DNA from: Gammaproteobacteria bacterium
GTDB lineage: Bacteria > Pseudomonadota > Gammaproteobacteria > GRL18
Assembly (NCBI GenBank): GCA_016744395.1
Contig: JADGEK010000022.1
Span: 1 to 45,348, forward strand
Length of the DNA stretch: 45,348 bases
Reading direction: 5' to 3'
The translations under genes and the position numbers were made by a program. Positions 44,145 through 45,348 of this stretch are shown here, piece by piece (positions within the stretch are counted from its first letter, which is position 1; each line of letters opens with the position of its first letter). Under the pieces are notes generated by a model. That model saw only the letters and a program-made list of their open reading frames with translations, had not been told where the DNA came from and searched no databases.

Positions 44145-44815
44145 TATGTGTGCACCTGACGATTTAACAGATTTGAAAATTCTTCCATAAAACCATCATA
44201 GCGGGCTTCCAGACGTTCGACACTATAAGAAAAGCGGTTATAGGCAATCACCGCAGGTATTGCTGCAAAGAGTCCCATTGCCGTTGCAATCAAAGCTTCT
44301 GCAATACCTGGAGCCACCATCGCCATGGTGGCCTGCTCAACTTGCCCCAAAGCTCGAAATGAGTTCATAATTCCCCATACGGTACCAAATAAGCCCACAT
44401 AAGGACTGGTTGAGCCAACTGTTGCTAAAAAAGGAAGGCCTGATTCAACTCTATCCACCTCACGATTAAGCGTCACCCGCATGGCACGCTGGGCACCTTC
44501 AAGTACGGCGTCCGCTTCAATTCCAGGCTGTTTATGCAATTTGGCATATTCACGAAACCCTGCCTCAAAAATACTGGCCATGCCCTCAGCATCTTTGCGC
44601 TGTGCCAAAGCTTTGTATAAATCAACCAGATCAGCACCTGACCAAAAGCGCCGCTCAAACAGGTTGGCTTCATCTTTGGCTTTTTTCAACACACGCCATT
44701 TCTGAAAAATCATTGTCCAGGCAATTATGGAAATCAGCAGAAGGCTGATCAATACCAGCTGAACCATAAAGCTGGCTCCGCCGACGAGAGAAAGAATTGA
44801 CATATCTGTGTGCAT
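44144..44815 (-). CDS. tolQ: Tol-Pal system protein TolQ
   Basis: TolQ is the three-helix channel subunit of the Tol motor, of the MotA/TolQ/ExbB family. The 223-residue protein has an N-terminal helix (about 15-38), a cytoplasmic loop, and the paired helices with LPFLATVGSTSPYVGLFGTVWGIMNSF and APGIAEALIATAMGLFAAIPAVIAYN. It begins 74 bases after ybgC and overlaps tolR at its stop. Confidence 0.96.
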   Translation of the reverse strand: MHTDMSILSLVGGASFMVQLVLISLLLISIIAWTMIFQKWRVLKKAKDEANLFERRFWSGADLVDLYKALAQRKDAEGMASIFEAGFREYAKLHKQPGIEADAVLEGAQRAMRVTLNREVDRVESGLPFLATVGSTSPYVGLFGTVWGIMNSFRALGQVEQATMAMVAPGIAEALIATAMGLFAAIPAVIAYNRFSYSVERLEARYDGFMEEFSNLLNRQVHT

Positions 44816-44889
44816 TAATACGATTCCATTGACTGCAGTGAAAATAAAATTTCAGGTGGAGTTGCTTTTACTCCACGTTATCCTGGTGT

Positions 44890-45303
44890 TTAATTGGCAA
44901 ACTGTTCATAAACAGGTTTTGGCAATGGTACGGGTTTGTTTTGTTTAATCCCCAAACTGACCACTTTAACCATTCCTTTCGTTAGTACCTGCTCATTGCC
45001 TTCATTATCACTTCTGACAATCAACTGCTCAAACACAATACTCGCTCTACTCAATTTTTGAACACTTGTTTTGACCAATAATGCTTCATTAAATAAAGCA
45101 GGCTTTAAGTAATCAATTGATAAAGAGTGAACCACAAATAAGATACCATACTCATTAGCAATATCGTCTTGTTCCAATTGCATCGATCTGAGCCATTCGG
45201 TTCTGGCTCGTTCCATAAAATTCAGATAATTGGAATGGTACACCACTCCACCACTGTCAGTGTCTTCATAGTAGACTCTCACAGGCCAGATAAATTCACT
45301 CAT
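44890..45303 (-). CDS. ybgC: Acyl-CoA thioesterase YbgC (tol-pal-associated)
   Basis: YbgC is a hotdog-fold acyl-CoA thioesterase whose gene heads the tol-pal cluster in many gammaproteobacteria. The 137-residue protein has the family motif YYEDTDSGGVVYHSNYLNF with catalytic Asp16, followed by ERARTEWLR. The ATG at 45303 has only a weak ribosome binding site (AAGAAAA). Nothing else is seen in the 45 bases up to the window end. Confidence 0.94.
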   Translation of the reverse strand: MSEFIWPVRVYYEDTDSGGVVYHSNYLNFMERARTEWLRSMQLEQDDIANEYGILFVVHSLSIDYLKPALFNEALLVKTSVQKLSRASIVFEQLIVRSDNEGNEQVLTKGMVKVVSLGIKQNKPVPLPKPVYEQFAN

Positions 45304-45348
45304 TGGCTTATTTTCTTTTTTATCATTAACTATTCAGCTTTATTTTTG

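Noticed and set aside
1..45348. CRISPR arrays, insertion sequences, prophage or integrase genes
   Set aside because: No regularly spaced direct repeats, transposase or recombinase frames are seen anywhere in the window.

Overview
The window looks like chromosomal DNA of a sulfur-oxidising, CO2-fixing gammaproteobacterium with an A+T-rich genome. Several things point this way. The gene orders ybgC-tolQRAB-pal-cpoB-tRNA-Lys and nrdR-ribD-ribE-ribB(A)-ribH-nusB-thiL-pgpA, and the epmA-efp//epmB pair, are typical of gammaproteobacteria. A large DAB-type inorganic carbon uptake locus and a Gly/Asn-rich exported protein resembling sulfur globule proteins suggest chemolithoautotrophy on reduced sulfur. 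The genus cannot be named from sequence alone. There is no CRISPR array, insertion sequence, prophage or obvious island.

Layout. 1-8.3 kb (all minus): a partial retropepsin-like protease, then, reading back up the operon, pgpA, thiL, nusB, ribH, a RibB with a degenerate GTP-cyclohydrolase-like tail, ribE, ribD, nrdR and glyA. 8.5-13 kb: psd, a zinc-ribbon protein, and the elongation factor P modification set epmA, efp, epmB. 13.5-23 kb: a large PilZ-like protein of unknown function, a FimX-like REC-PAS-GGDEF-EAL protein with degenerate catalytic motifs, parC, an apparently active diguanylate cyclase and parE.

23.3-32.9 kb (plus) is the most interesting block. It holds a NuoM-like subunit, a long DabA (DUF2309), a DabB (NuoL-like), and two more NuoM-like subunits, in one apparent operon with no other complex I genes. 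Known two-gene DAB pumps couple a membrane ion channel to a zinc enzyme resembling carbonic anhydrase. This locus would give the same enzyme up to four antiporter-like modules, one of which has lost conserved charged residues.

32.9-37.8 kb is a second signalling cluster: a SUMF1-domain exported protein, a triple-receiver class III nucleotide cyclase and an HD-GYP protein lacking its HD pair. 37.9-39.6 kb: the sulfur-globule-like gene with a good promoter and an upstream palindrome, a small unknown gene, and tRNA-Lys. 39.7-45.3 kb: the Tol-Pal envelope operon.

Together the window combines housekeeping operons (riboflavin, folate/one-carbon, EF-P, topoisomerase IV, Tol-Pal) with carbon uptake and cyclic nucleotide signalling. 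Four of the signalling proteins (FimX-like, diguanylate cyclase, REC-cyclase, HD-GYP) flank or lie near the carbon uptake locus, and two of them look like receptors, not enzymes. All functional calls rest on motif and family recognition by eye.
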